From Streptomyces sparsogenes (GTDB taxonomy: Bacteria; Actinomycetota; Actinomycetes; Streptomycetales; Streptomycetaceae), in NCBI RefSeq assembly GCF_001704635.1, contig NZ_MAXF01000149.1:1-39563 (forward strand): 39,563 nt of DNA, read 5' to 3'. The stretch's first letter is position 1; each line of letters opens with the position of its first letter. The notes under the pieces are model-generated. The model saw nothing but the letters and a program-made list of their open reading frames with translations, ran no database searches and was not told the DNA's origin. Positions 1 through 10,071 of the stretch are shown here, piece by piece. Position numbers and translations under genes: made by a program.

Positions 1-1
1 G

Positions 2-967
2 GCCTGCACGGCCACCATGGGCCGGCTGCGCACCGCCGTGCACAACTTCTCCTCCCTCGACCTGCCCCCCGACGAACTCCTGACCCACCTCGACGAGGTG
101 GTGGACCACCTGGACCGGGAGGAGACCGCCGCCAACGGCGCCCGGGGCCCCGGGGTCGCCGGAGCCACCTGCCTGTACGCGGTCTACGACCCGGTCGCCC
201 GGCGCTGCTGCCTGGCGCGGGCCGGCCACCCGCCGCCCGCCCTGGTGCGCCCGGACGGCACGGCGACCCTCCTGGACCTGCCCGCCGGGCCCCCGCTGGG
301 CCTGGGCGGGCTGCCCTTCGAGGCCGCCGAGGTCGACCTGCCCGAAGGCAGCCGCCTGGTGCTGTACACCAACGGGCTCATCGAGGCCGGCGGCGTGGAC
401 GTCGAGACCGGCCTCGAGCGGCTGCTCGGCGCGCTGGCCCGCGCCGACCCGGACCCCGAGCGCACCTGCCGGGCGGTGATGGAGGCCCTGCCCCCCGAGC
501 ACCCCGTCGACGACATGGCGCTGCTCGTCGCCGCCGCCACCGGCCTGAGCCCCGGCCACGTCGCCTCCTGGGACCTCCCCTCGGACCCCGCGGTCGTCTC
601 CCGCATGCGGGCCGCCGTGGCCCGCACCCTCGACGCATGGGAGCTGGACGAGGCCGCCTTCACCACCGAACTGGTGGTCAGCGAGCTGCTCGGCAACGCC
701 ATCCGCCACGCCTCCGGCCCCATCCGGCTGCGCCTGATCCGCGACCGCACCCTCATCTGCGAGGTCGCCGACGGCAGCACCACCGCCCCCCATCTGCGCC
801 GGGCCGCCACCACCGACGAGGGCGGACGCGGGCTGTTCCTGGTGGCCCAGATGGTCCAGCGCTGGGGCACCCGCTACACCAGGAGCGGCAAGGTCATCTG
901 GACCGAGCAGACGCTCCCGTCCGGGACGGGCGCCCCGTACGCGCCGCCCGCGCTGGCCATCAGCTGA
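2..967 (+). CDS. SpoIIE-type PP2C phosphatase fused to RsbW-like HATPase (5' truncated)
   Basis: The 3' part of a gene that begins outside the window; the frame is already open from base 2, so the ATG at 17 is internal. Residues 1-180 are the second half of a SpoIIE/PP2C serine phosphatase: MGRLRTAV, LYAVYDPVARR, RAGHPPPALVR and the terminal metal-site segment HPVDDMALLV are typical. Residues about 190-305 form a GHKL ATPase of the RsbW/SpoIIAB kind, with the N-box ELLGNAIRHA and the G-box GGRGLFLV. Known Streptomyces proteins of this build sense a signal upstream (often PAS/GAF), dephosphorylate anti-anti-sigma factors and may carry anti-sigma kinase activity. The last 8 bases overlap the end of the convergent gene on the other strand. 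The missing N-terminus hides the sensor. Confidence 0.88.
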   Translation, partial: ACTATMGRLRTAVHNFSSLDLPPDELLTHLDEVVDHLDREETAANGARGPGVAGATCLYAVYDPVARRCCLARAGHPPPALVRPDGTATLLDLPAGPPLGLGGLPFEAAEVDLPEGSRLVLYTNGLIEAGGVDVETGLERLLGALARADPDPERTCRAVMEALPPEHPVDDMALLVAAATGLSPGHVASWDLPSDPAVVSRMRAAVARTLDAWELDEAAFTTELVVSELLGNAIRHASGPIRLRLIRDRTLICEVADGSTTAPHLRRAATTDEGGRGLFLVAQMVQRWGTRYTRSGKVIWTEQTLPSGTGAPYAPPALAIS

Positions 968-3542
968 TCACGGCGGCGGTGGTGGCCAGCAGCTCCGGGA
1001 GGGTGCCGGTGAACTCGGGCATCAGCCGCATGGCCACCGTCCACGCCTCCGGGTCCTCGCCCAGATGGGTGGCGACCAGATCCACGATCTCCCGGCGGAC
1101 CCCGCGCAATTGCTCCGCCTCCTCCTCCCGGGCCTCCTGGTCGCGGTGCGCCAGATAGGCCGCGGCCACCCGGGCGGGCCGCGCCTCGCGCAGAATGTCC
1201 GACAAGGTCAGATGCCCGTAGGACATGGCCAGGTTCAGCCACTCCTGGTGGCCGTACACAAACGCGGGCAGCTGGTACTGGCGCAGCAGGTCCAGCGCGG
1301 TGGGGCGGGGGCCGGTGAGCCGGTGCGGATGTTCCCGGTGCTCCAGCCGCACCTCCGCGGCCTGGCAGTCGGGGCGCAGCTCCTCCGGCAGGTCGTCCCG
1401 CTTCGCCAGCTCCACCAGCAGGGCGTCCGGCAGCGGCTCGCGGTGGTGCTCGGCCGTCAGCTCCTTCCACGGGAGGTCCGGGCCGGTCTCCTCGGCCAGC
1501 CGCTCCAGCGCCGCGGTGACCTGATCGCGCCGCCCCGCGGCGGCGGTGCGCAGATACTCCGCCTGGCTCTCGGGCGACCGCGCACGCGTCAGCCGCTCGC
1601 GCAGCTCGGCCAGGCCGTCCGCCGCCTCCAGCGCGGACCGGACGATCTTGTGGGTGGCAGCGGGCAGCGGGTGCTTCTTGCTGCGGCGCTCGGGAAATTC
1701 GGTCTCGTCGAGCAGCGCGCGCACCTCCTGTGCGCCGTGCCGCTCCCACACCCGCACCAGCAGGAGCAGCTGCCCGGCGAGCGTATGCAGCTTGATCTTG
1801 CCGAGGAGGATGCGGGCAAGGCGCGGATCGCCGGCCTCGAGGGCCGGAACGAGCCAATGGCGGCGCCCGCTGTTGCGCAGCTCGACGAACAGCTCCTCGG
1901 TGAGCGGCAGCGGCCCCTCACCGCTGTCCGGGCGGCTGCGCCGGCCGGCCAGGACCTGCCGGCGCTGCTCGGGGCTCAGCGGGGTGTGGATGTACAGCTT
2001 GGCGTTGATCTCGGGGTCGTCGTGGAGCAGCAGCTCCGCGACGGTCTGCTCCGGCAGCTCCCAGCTGGAGGCGATGCCGGCCAGCACGGAGACCCCGTGC
2101 AGCGCGACGAAGCGGTCCCGCAGGGCGGCCGAGGGCCTGTAGTGGACGAGCAGGTGCTGGACGGAGCGGCGGTCCAGGTGCTCCGCGAGCGCCAGCCGCA
2201 CATCCTCGGCGGCCAGGTCGTACAGCCGCAGGAACACCGCCCGGGAGCCGTCCGGCTCGCTCACCGGGTACTCGGGCGCCAGCGGCCGGGGCCAGGTCTT
2301 GCCCCGGTGCTTGGCCGTCTGCTCGCGGGCCGCGGCGAACAGCTCCGTACCGGTCCCCGCGAAGCGGGGCAGCAGCGAGTACAGGGCGCGCCAGGGGGCG
2401 AAGTCCGCGCCCAGCCCGGCCACCAGGCCGGACAGCTCCTCACGGACCGGGGCCTCCTCGTACGGAAGCGAGCCCAGCACCGCGCGGGCGGGGCGGATCT
2501 CCCTCAGCACCCGCTCGACCGGAAAGGCCCCCTCGCGGATGCCCCGGCGCAGCAGCCTGGACAGGTCGAAGCGGGAGTAGGAGTCGCTCCAGTCCGACTC
2601 CGCGAGCAACTGCCACGGAAGCGGGGAGGTGGCGGGCAGGTGGCGGGGCGACTTCCGGTAGGCCGCCAGCACGATCTCGTCCGGGCAGTCCCGGTGGGCC
2701 GCCAGCGTGAGCAGCGCCCCGTCCGGCAGGGGCTCGCGGCGGTGCTCGGCCAGGACGAGGTCCCAGTCCACCCCGTCCAGGGGGAAGCCCTCGCGCGTCC
2801 ACGTCATCTCGCGCAGCTGGCGCACCAGCTCCGTGCCGGACGGGGCCGGTGCGCCCGGCGCGGGTCCGTCCGGGGCGGCCGTCCCGTCGTCCTCCGTCAC
2901 CGAGGCGCTCTCCAGCACGGCCGCCGGGTCCGGCGCGGCCGCCGCCCGGCGCACCAGCTCCGCCACCGCCGGGCGCAGCGTGTACAGCCCGGCCAGGCCG
3001 GCCAGCTCGGCCACGCCCCCGTGGGTGAGCACGGCCCGGCAGGCCGCCAGCTGCTCGCTCGCGTCCACCTTGTGGCCGACGGTCTCCAGGGCGTGGCGCA
3101 CGACCGCGGGGAAGGGCGCGCGCAGGGCCGGCAGCAGCTCCTCGACGCCGCTGGTGTTCAGCAGGAACTCCACCAGGCCGTCCGGCTCGTGCCAGTCGGG
3201 GTCGTCCAGATTCCGCTTCGCCCCCTCCAGCACCGCGGCCCGCAGCTCCTGGCGGTCGCCGTACCCCCGGTAGAGCCGTGGGCCCAGGGCCGTGTAGCCC
3301 AGCGCGGCGAGGCGCAGCAGCGCGGGCAGGCGCTCGGCGGTCGGCGGGCATCCGGCCAGGGCCCAGATCAGCTCGGCGTCGCCGGTGGCGAACGCCGTGT
3401 CCACCAGATAGTCGGGCAGGGGCTCCCGCCCGGCCATCAGCGCCATGGCCTCCTCGCGCAGCCGGGCCATCAGGCCCGGGGCGAGGGCGGGGCCGGCCAG
3501 CCGGAAGGTGGCCGAGAGCAGGGATTCGTCGAAGGGCGCCAC
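960..3542 (-). CDS. Large helical-repeat protein, third member of a VWA/AAA triad, function unknown
   Basis: An 860-residue soluble protein with no signal peptide or membrane segment, rich in Leu, Ala, Glu and Arg in an alternating pattern that suggests HEAT/ARM-like helical repeats. I do not recognise a named family. It is internally duplicated: a module at about residues 258-405 and one at about 690-860 both start with W.....EH.REPLPD..L..LA.R.D.P.E, continue with a LRE.RPAR helix and end with L(L)P.F.GT..EL.A. The GTG start at 3542 is preceded by GGAG ten bases upstream. It lies downstream of the tandem-AAA ATPase and the VWA protein on the same strand, with a 117-base gap holding a short tandem repeat. 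By inference it is the scaffold or client adaptor of that ATPase. Confidence 0.75.
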   Translation of the reverse strand: MAPFDESLLSATFRLAGPALAPGLMARLREEAMALMAGREPLPDYLVDTAFATGDAELIWALAGCPPTAERLPALLRLAALGYTALGPRLYRGYGDRQELRAAVLEGAKRNLDDPDWHEPDGLVEFLLNTSGVEELLPALRAPFPAVVRHALETVGHKVDASEQLAACRAVLTHGGVAELAGLAGLYTLRPAVAELVRRAAAAPDPAAVLESASVTEDDGTAAPDGPAPGAPAPSGTELVRQLREMTWTREGFPLDGVDWDLVLAEHRREPLPDGALLTLAAHRDCPDEIVLAAYRKSPRHLPATSPLPWQLLAESDWSDSYSRFDLSRLLRRGIREGAFPVERVLREIRPARAVLGSLPYEEAPVREELSGLVAGLGADFAPWRALYSLLPRFAGTGTELFAAAREQTAKHRGKTWPRPLAPEYPVSEPDGSRAVFLRLYDLAAEDVRLALAEHLDRRSVQHLLVHYRPSAALRDRFVALHGVSVLAGIASSWELPEQTVAELLLHDDPEINAKLYIHTPLSPEQRRQVLAGRRSRPDSGEGPLPLTEELFVELRNSGRRHWLVPALEAGDPRLARILLGKIKLHTLAGQLLLLVRVWERHGAQEVRALLDETEFPERRSKKHPLPAATHKIVRSALEAADGLAELRERLTRARSPESQAEYLRTAAAGRRDQVTAALERLAEETGPDLPWKELTAEHHREPLPDALLVELAKRDDLPEELRPDCQAAEVRLEHREHPHRLTGPRPTALDLLRQYQLPAFVYGHQEWLNLAMSYGHLTLSDILREARPARVAAAYLAHRDQEAREEEAEQLRGVRREIVDLVATHLGEDPEAWTVAMRLMPEFTGTLPELLATTAAVIS

Positions 3543-3576
3543 GGCGCGTGTTCTCCGATCGTAGAGACGAGCACAA

Positions 3577-3608
3577 GAGCGAAAGGGCGAAAGAGCGAAA
3601 GGGCGAAG
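3577..3608. repeat. Two tandem copies of a 16-bp unit in the leader of the helical-repeat gene
   Basis: The unit GAGCGAAAGGGCGAAA occurs twice in a row, the last base of the second copy differing. On the coding (minus) strand it reads as pyrimidine-rich CTTTCGCCC/CTTTCGCTC steps, 35-66 bases upstream of the GTG start at 3542. It could be an operator array or simple slippage. Confidence 0.8.
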
Positions 3609-3659
3609 AATTCAGGGAGGAGCGGCCGAGAGGACGGCTCAGGGCGGGGCAGAGGCGGC

Positions 3660-5570
3660 TCAGGGGTTGGCGGGCAGCTCGGCCATCCTGGACAGCGCGC
3701 CGATCCAGAACCGCTGCCGCTCCGGGGTCTGCCCCACCAGATGGGCGGCGCGCAGCTTCGGCGGCATACGGCGCAGCAGCCGCGCGACCACCTCGGCGTG
3801 GCGCTCCAGCTGGGAGACCTCCGCGTTGGCGAACACCTGGTGCACCAGGTCGGTGTCGTTGGTGCCCTCATCGGAGCTCTCGGAGGCCGCGGCCAGCCTG
3901 GCCTCCCACTCGGCCACGTCGCGCGCCAGCTCCCGCAGCCCGAGCACCTTCCGCCCGGAACTCTCCGACAGCCGCGCCTCGAGCTGGGACAGCGGCACCG
4001 GGGCGTACTCGCCGTCACCGAGGTAGATCAGCCCGGTCTCCAGCGGCTGCCCGGCCAGATGCAGCTTGATCAGCCGCTCCAGGGTCCGCTTGGTGATCCA
4101 CTCCCGGCCCTCGTCGTCGATGTCGCTCTTCCACCACTCCAGCACCGTCTCGGCCACCTCGCCGTAGGTGTCGATCAGCCACTGGTTGGCCGGGATGTCC
4201 TCCGGACCCACCTCGTAGCCGACCGTGAAGCGGCTGGCCTGGGCCACGTTGTTGCTGCTGACCAGCAGCTTGCGGCCGAGGTGGTACGGCGGGTTCTGCA
4301 GCGCTATCTGGGCGGTCAGCCCCGGAAGCGGCCGGCCTGCCAGCGACCACTCCTGGGTGATCTCCATCAGCTTGGCGAACGTGGCCTTGTCCTTGGGCCG
4401 GTTGTACTCGTCCCAGACGATCACCTTGGGCTCGGGCCCCGTCAGCGAGCGGCTGAGCAGCGTGTCCAGGGTGCCATCGGGGGTGGGCACCGGCACGCAC
4501 AGGTCCTCCACGTTGGTCACCGGCAGGGAGAAGTACACCGGGTCGGCGCCCGTCTCCTCCCGCACCACCGCCTTGGTGACCTCCGTCTTCCCGCAGCCGG
4601 GCGGGCCCTGGAGCAGCACGGCCCAGTTCTCCCGGACCGCGGTGCGCACGATGGTGCGCACCGGGTCCGCGATGGTCGCCGGGTTCGGGCAGCCGACGGC
4701 GGCCGCGATGCCGTCCAGGATCTCGGCCGTGCGGTCCGGGCCCGGCTTGCCGTCCGACTTCACATCCCGCAGCCGCAGCCGCTGCCCGCCGACCAGCGGC
4801 AGCCCCCAGACCAGCGGGAAACCGGCCCGGCCGCAGTCCAGCACATGCTGGAGGGTGCGCGGGGACAGCAGCGAACGCAGCCGCGGGGACAGCCCGGCCC
4901 ACAGCCGGAACACCTCGGCCAGGTCCCAGCCCTCGAAGCGCTCGGCCAGATGGCGCCGCCAGGCGGTGTCGTTGGCGGTCACCCGCAGGGTGACCATGCG
5001 GTCCAGCACCGCCAGATCGCTGCGCCGGGCGCCGGTCTCGGCCAGGGACTCGTTGTCCGCGAGGAAGACGCCGACACAGCCGAGCGCGCGCAGATCGTGC
5101 TCGCCGAGCGTCCAGTTGCAGGCGATCTGCATCAGCTGGGACTGGATGGTCTCGCCGGCCTGCAGCGAGTCGTCGATCAGCAGCACGAAGGGCCTGCCGG
5201 GGCTGAGCTGGCGCATGATCAGCTGGGTGAGGACCAGCTCCCCGCTGCGCTCGTCCCGCACCGGGGCGTTGACCAGCAGGTCGTCCGGGGTCAGATTCGC
5301 CGCCGGGACCAGGATCACCTCGGTGCCGGGGTGCGCCTCGGGGATGTAGGAGAGGAACGTCGAGGTCTTGCCGATGCCGTGCTCCCCGAAGACCTGCCCG
5401 GTCTGGCCCATGGCGATCATCGCGCTGATGAACCGCTCCAGGCGGGTGCCGGTGTCCTGCCCGGGCCGCTCGGAGGTCTTCCGCGGCTGCCGCGCCTTCC
5501 GCGTCCTTCGCTCCGCCCGCCCGGCGGGCGCGTCCCCCGCGGTCGGTGCCATCGTCTCCACGCTGCTCAC
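3660..5570 (-). CDS. Tandem-AAA MoxR-like ATPase
   Basis: A 636-residue protein with two AAA modules. The first has Walker A GEHGIGKTS (residues about 62-70) and Walker B-like FVLLIDD; the second has GPPGCGKTE (about 320) and VIVWDEYNR (about 380), followed by a MoxR/dynein-type loop ending NNVAQASRF. The Lys/Arg-rich N-terminus (residues 18-37) is probably disordered. GTG at 5570 was chosen because GAGGGA lies ten bases upstream; ATG at 5552 is an alternative. MoxR-type ATPases commonly work with a VWA-domain partner, and the next gene upstream (86-base gap) encodes one. By inference this is the motor of a chaperone-like complex that remodels an unknown target, with the 860-residue repeat protein downstream as third partner. 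Confidence 0.85.
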   Translation of the reverse strand: MSSVETMAPTAGDAPAGRAERRTRKARQPRKTSERPGQDTGTRLERFISAMIAMGQTGQVFGEHGIGKTSTFLSYIPEAHPGTEVILVPAANLTPDDLLVNAPVRDERSGELVLTQLIMRQLSPGRPFVLLIDDSLQAGETIQSQLMQIACNWTLGEHDLRALGCVGVFLADNESLAETGARRSDLAVLDRMVTLRVTANDTAWRRHLAERFEGWDLAEVFRLWAGLSPRLRSLLSPRTLQHVLDCGRAGFPLVWGLPLVGGQRLRLRDVKSDGKPGPDRTAEILDGIAAAVGCPNPATIADPVRTIVRTAVRENWAVLLQGPPGCGKTEVTKAVVREETGADPVYFSLPVTNVEDLCVPVPTPDGTLDTLLSRSLTGPEPKVIVWDEYNRPKDKATFAKLMEITQEWSLAGRPLPGLTAQIALQNPPYHLGRKLLVSSNNVAQASRFTVGYEVGPEDIPANQWLIDTYGEVAETVLEWWKSDIDDEGREWITKRTLERLIKLHLAGQPLETGLIYLGDGEYAPVPLSQLEARLSESSGRKVLGLRELARDVAEWEARLAAASESSDEGTNDTDLVHQVFANAEVSQLERHAEVVARLLRRMPPKLRAAHLVGQTPERQRFWIGALSRMAELPANP

Positions 5571-5656
5571 AGTGGCCTGTTCCCTCGTTCCGTGTCTGTC
5601 GGTCGTGCGAAGCGGTCGGGCGCGGCCGCTGCCGGGCCGTCGGGCCGTCGGTCGCG

Positions 5657-7147
5657 TCAGCTGTCGCCCGTAATCACCCGGTGGCAGGCCATCGGCGGGT
5701 CGTGCCGCTCGGGCCAGTCGTCGCCGCCCTCCGTGATCAGCCAGATCCACCGGTCGGGCTGGGCGGGGGCGACCTTGGGCGCGTAACCGTCGGTGACCAT
5801 GATCACCGCGTCGGGGCGCTCCTCGAACCGCCGCCCGTTCACCGCGAGTCGGCCCTCGACATAGTCGACGACCTGCTGGAAGTTCGTCCCGCCACCGCCG
5901 AGGACCCGCTCTCCGGGGACGAAGGGCATCACGGAGCCGTCGAAGCTCAGCCAGTGGCTCTCCACCCCGTCGGTGCGGCCGACCAGCGAGGTGATCCAGT
6001 CGACCACGGACTGCGGCATCGACGCGGAGGTGTCCAGCGCGACCACCACCACCTTGGTGCGCTCCGCGCCCCGCCGGGACAGCATGGGGTCGTGGCCCAG
6101 CGCCAGCAGCACCGCCCCGTGCTTCTTCGGATAGACCAGCCGCTCGCCCTCGCGCAGCTTCGAGGCCAGCACATCGGACAGCCAGCGTCGCCACCACTCC
6201 ACCCGCCTGGTCCGCGGGGTCTGCCCGCGCAGCGCGGCCAGGCCCATCCGGCCCCACATGCGCTCCACCCGCTTACCGCTCCCGGCGCTGCGGTCCGCCA
6301 GGGCCAGCATCTCGTCCCGGGCGATGCCCTCCCCGCGCAGCGCCGCCCGCATCGCCTCGGCCAGCGTCGCCTCCACCACCGAGGAGACCGTCTCCTGGTC
6401 CATCGGCAGCTCCGGCGCCGCCCCGTCGCCCTGCCCGGCCCCGGCCATCCGCATATGGACGCACACCGCGGGCGCCACGGGGGGCCGGCGCATCCGCTTC
6501 AGCTCCCCGTACACCCCCAGGTCGGTGTCCACGAAGTCCTTGTACGACAGCGGCGTCAGCCCCTGCTCGGTCAGGTCGGCCACATACCGCCGGTGCACCT
6601 CGCGCGGGTCGATGCCCACCGGCTCGCGCCGGGTGCCGCCGAGCCCGTCCGGCACCTCCTGGGCGGGCAGCTCCGTACGCCCCAGCCGGACCATCACCAC
6701 ATGATTGATCGCCACCTCGGCGGCCAGCTCGAAGACCGGGTCGGCGCGCAGCTCCTCCTCCACGTACAGATGGCGGTGGATCAGATGGCGGGCCTCGTGG
6801 AACAGCACGAAGCGCACCCCGCTCGGCCCGATCCGGACGAAAAACTCCGGGTTGTACAACAGCAGGCAACTGCCGTCGCCCACGGCCACCACCGCCGCCG
6901 TGTCCACCGCCGCGGTGGCGATCTGGTGGTGGCACTTGGCGTACAGCCACGAACTCACCACGCTGTCCTTGACCCCGAAGTCCAGCAGCGCCGCCTCCTT
7001 GAGCCGACGGCCCTCCTCGGCCACCTCAGGATCGGCCACCTGACACTCCAGCAGCGCCCGGCGGTCCCCCAGGTCGAGCACCCGCCGCGCCGCGGCATGC
7101 CGGACCTCCCCCGTCACCCGTGCCACCGTCTCCCCCTCGTCGCGCAT
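5657..7147 (-). CDS. VWA-domain protein with N-terminal HExxH metallopeptidase-like domain (DUF2201 type)
   Basis: A 496-residue protein. The N-terminal half carries FHEARHLIHRH (about residue 115), an HExxH zinc motif as in the DUF2201 putative metallopeptidase domain. The C-terminal third is a VWA-like fold: LDTSAS (DxSxS of a MIDAS site, about residue 370), GGTNF (MIDAS Thr) and MVTDGYAP (MIDAS Asp) are all present, so metal binding looks intact. Pairing with the MoxR-like ATPase downstream is a known genomic association. ATG at 7147 has no clear ribosome site; GTG at 7126, preceded by GAGGGG, is a good alternative. It is probably the first gene of the triad. Whether the HExxH site cuts anything cannot be told from sequence. 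Confidence 0.85.
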   Translation of the reverse strand: MRDEGETVARVTGEVRHAAARRVLDLGDRRALLECQVADPEVAEEGRRLKEAALLDFGVKDSVVSSWLYAKCHHQIATAAVDTAAVVAVGDGSCLLLYNPEFFVRIGPSGVRFVLFHEARHLIHRHLYVEEELRADPVFELAAEVAINHVVMVRLGRTELPAQEVPDGLGGTRREPVGIDPREVHRRYVADLTEQGLTPLSYKDFVDTDLGVYGELKRMRRPPVAPAVCVHMRMAGAGQGDGAAPELPMDQETVSSVVEATLAEAMRAALRGEGIARDEMLALADRSAGSGKRVERMWGRMGLAALRGQTPRTRRVEWWRRWLSDVLASKLREGERLVYPKKHGAVLLALGHDPMLSRRGAERTKVVVVALDTSASMPQSVVDWITSLVGRTDGVESHWLSFDGSVMPFVPGERVLGGGGTNFQQVVDYVEGRLAVNGRRFEERPDAVIMVTDGYAPKVAPAQPDRWIWLITEGGDDWPERHDPPMACHRVITGDS

Positions 7148-7211
7148 GCCGCATTCCGGTGCGCCGTCCCCGGCCCGCCACCAAGAACGTTATCCACCGG
7201 GTCCGACAGCG

Positions 7212-7225
7212 CGGCCCCGGGGCCG
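7212..7225. other. Perfect 14-bp palindrome between gltD and the VWA gene
   Basis: CGGCCCCGGGGCCG is fully self-complementary and sits in the 101-base gap downstream of gltD and upstream of the VWA start. It might contribute to termination of gltD or be an operator; at this GC content it may also be chance. Confidence 0.35.
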
Positions 7226-7248
7226 ATCAGCGGGGCACCCGGGAACGC

Positions 7249-8751
<1,503 letters not shown>

Positions 8752-8785
8752 GGCGGCATCCCTCATCCACACGTCCGGACTGGCC

Positions 8786-8817
8786 GCGTGGTGGCGGCGC
8801 ACCGCGGCCCACCACGC
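8786..8817. promoter_or_regulatory. Inverted repeat upstream of gltD
   Basis: GCGTGGTGG (8786-8794) and CCACCACGC (8809-8817) are perfect 9-bp arms around a 14-base loop, 35 bases upstream of the gltD start. It could be an mRNA leader hairpin or an operator in the 245-base divergent intergenic region. No other clear element was seen in that region. Confidence 0.4.
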
Positions 8818-8996
8818 CTTCCCCCAACTGTACGTCCGTGCGCCAGGGTCCCCGGGGCCGCCACCTGCGGCCCCAGCGCGGTCGGCGGACGAACGATCGC
8901 CGCCCGGAGGCGTTCCCGGCAGGCTGGAAGGACCCCTGGGGAGGCACGGGAGCGGGGAGCGGGTGAGACGAGGGGGAGGGAGAAGGGAGTAAGACC

Positions 8997-9419
8997 ATGG
9001 CCTGTGGATCGACCCCGCTGTGGGCCGGGGAGGCCAGCTGGTTCTGCTGCGGCAACTCCTGGGGCCCGTGCGCGAGCGCGGGCGGCGGCGCCTGCGGCAC
9101 CTGCCGGTCCGGCGAGCCGCAGGCCGCCTGGCCCAACGCCTCCCAGGCGTGCTGGGAGATCACCCGGCCGGACCTGTGCGGGGAGGACATACCGCGGCGC
9201 GGCTGCGGCAGCGTCCTGACCGTCCGCCACCAGTGCTCGGGGGCGTCGGTGTGCGTGACGGTCACCGACTGCGGGCCGCGCACCAGGAGCTTCTGCGGGG
9301 AGGCGACCTGCTGTGACGGGGTCTGCCGGAGCAACCGCGTCATCGACCTCACGCCCGCGGCGTTCGCCGCCCTCGGCAGCCTCAGCTCCGGCACCCTGCC
9401 GGTGCTGGTCCACGAATGA
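8997..9419 (+). CDS. Cysteine-rich protein with C-terminal double-psi beta-barrel (RlpA/expansin-like) signature
   Basis: A 140-residue protein with 16 cysteines, including pairs FCC and TCC and spacings such as GACGTC. The C-terminal half has VTVTDCGPR followed by RVIDLTPAAFAAL, the pattern of double-psi beta-barrel domains (RlpA, expansin, barwin), where the Asp is in the active groove. No N-terminal signal peptide or membrane segment is visible, which is odd for a protein that seems built for disulfides. GGAG lies seven bases before the ATG. It heads a three-gene plus-strand cassette; the next start follows after 13 bases and the third gene is a MauE-like membrane protein. By inference it is an extracytoplasmic disulfide-bonded protein matured by that partner. 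Function unproven. Confidence 0.8.
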   Translation: MACGSTPLWAGEASWFCCGNSWGPCASAGGGACGTCRSGEPQAAWPNASQACWEITRPDLCGEDIPRRGCGSVLTVRHQCSGASVCVTVTDCGPRTRSFCGEATCCDGVCRSNRVIDLTPAAFAALGSLSSGTLPVLVHE

Positions 9420-9432
9420 GGAGGGCCCGGCC

Positions 9433-10071
9433 ATGACCCCGTCCCGAACGGACGCCGACGACCTCGGCAGACGCCGGTTCCTGACCACCGTCGCCCTGGG
9501 CGGCGCCACCATCGTCGGCGCCACCTCCCTGGGGGCCGTCGACGCCGACGCCGCCTTCGCCGCGCCCCTGGTGCCGCTGGACCCGGCCGTGCCGCGCGGC
9601 GCCTTCGTCGAGGGGAGGATCCTGCGGACCGACGGCGGGGTGCTGGACGTCGCCGGGTCCCACGGCGAGCGGGCGCGGGTGCGGCTGACGGGCGCCACCA
9701 GCGTGTGGAAGGCGGGGGTCGCCACCGCCGCGGAGATCGAGGCGGGCGACGGGCTCTACGCGCGCGGCGTCCCCATGCCCGACGGCACCGTGGCCGCCGA
9801 CGCGGTGTGGGTGAACATCGTGAACCTCTACGCCACCGTGCGCGGGATCGACAAGGACCGGCTCCACCTGGCGCACGGGACCCACCGGATCGTCGGCCGT
9901 CTGCTGCCGGCCACCACCAGCGCCTCGTACCCGGGCACCGCCCCCACCTCCGACCTGTCCCGGCTGCGCGTGGGCGACGCGGCCCAGGTCCTCGGCGCCT
10001 GGCGGCCCGCCGACGGGGCCGTGGACATCGTCCGGGTCTCGGTCGGCCCCCCGCCTCGGGGTCTACGGTGA
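9433..10071 (+). CDS. Tat-exported protein with DUF5666-like beta domains
   Basis: A 212-residue protein. The N-terminus GRRRFLTTVALGGATIVGA is a twin-arginine signal, with likely cleavage after about residue 45 (ADAAFAA). The mature part contains two or three copies of a small beta motif: GRILRTDGGVLDVAG, a basic VRL strand, an acidic EIEAGDGLYARG turn and MPDGTVAADAVW, which resembles DUF5666-type OB-like domains. The start is placed at ATG 9433, with GAGG upstream beside the previous stop. Translationally coupled to the next gene: the stop TGA overlaps the next GTG. It probably acts outside the membrane, and its Tat signal might carry the leaderless Cys-rich partner through as a complex; that is speculation. 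Confidence 0.78.
   Translation: MTPSRTDADDLGRRRFLTTVALGGATIVGATSLGAVDADAAFAAPLVPLDPAVPRGAFVEGRILRTDGGVLDVAGSHGERARVRLTGATSVWKAGVATAAEIEAGDGLYARGVPMPDGTVAADAVWVNIVNLYATVRGIDKDRLHLAHGTHRIVGRLLPATTSASYPGTAPTSDLSRLRVGDAAQVLGAWRPADGAVDIVRVSVGPPPRGLR

Noticed and set aside
1065..5786. Very long plus-strand open frame antisense to the VWA/AAA/repeat-protein genes
   Set aside because: A frame shadow caused by extreme third-position GC: the translation is Gln/Gly/Arg-rich with no domain, while the minus strand holds recognisable motifs.
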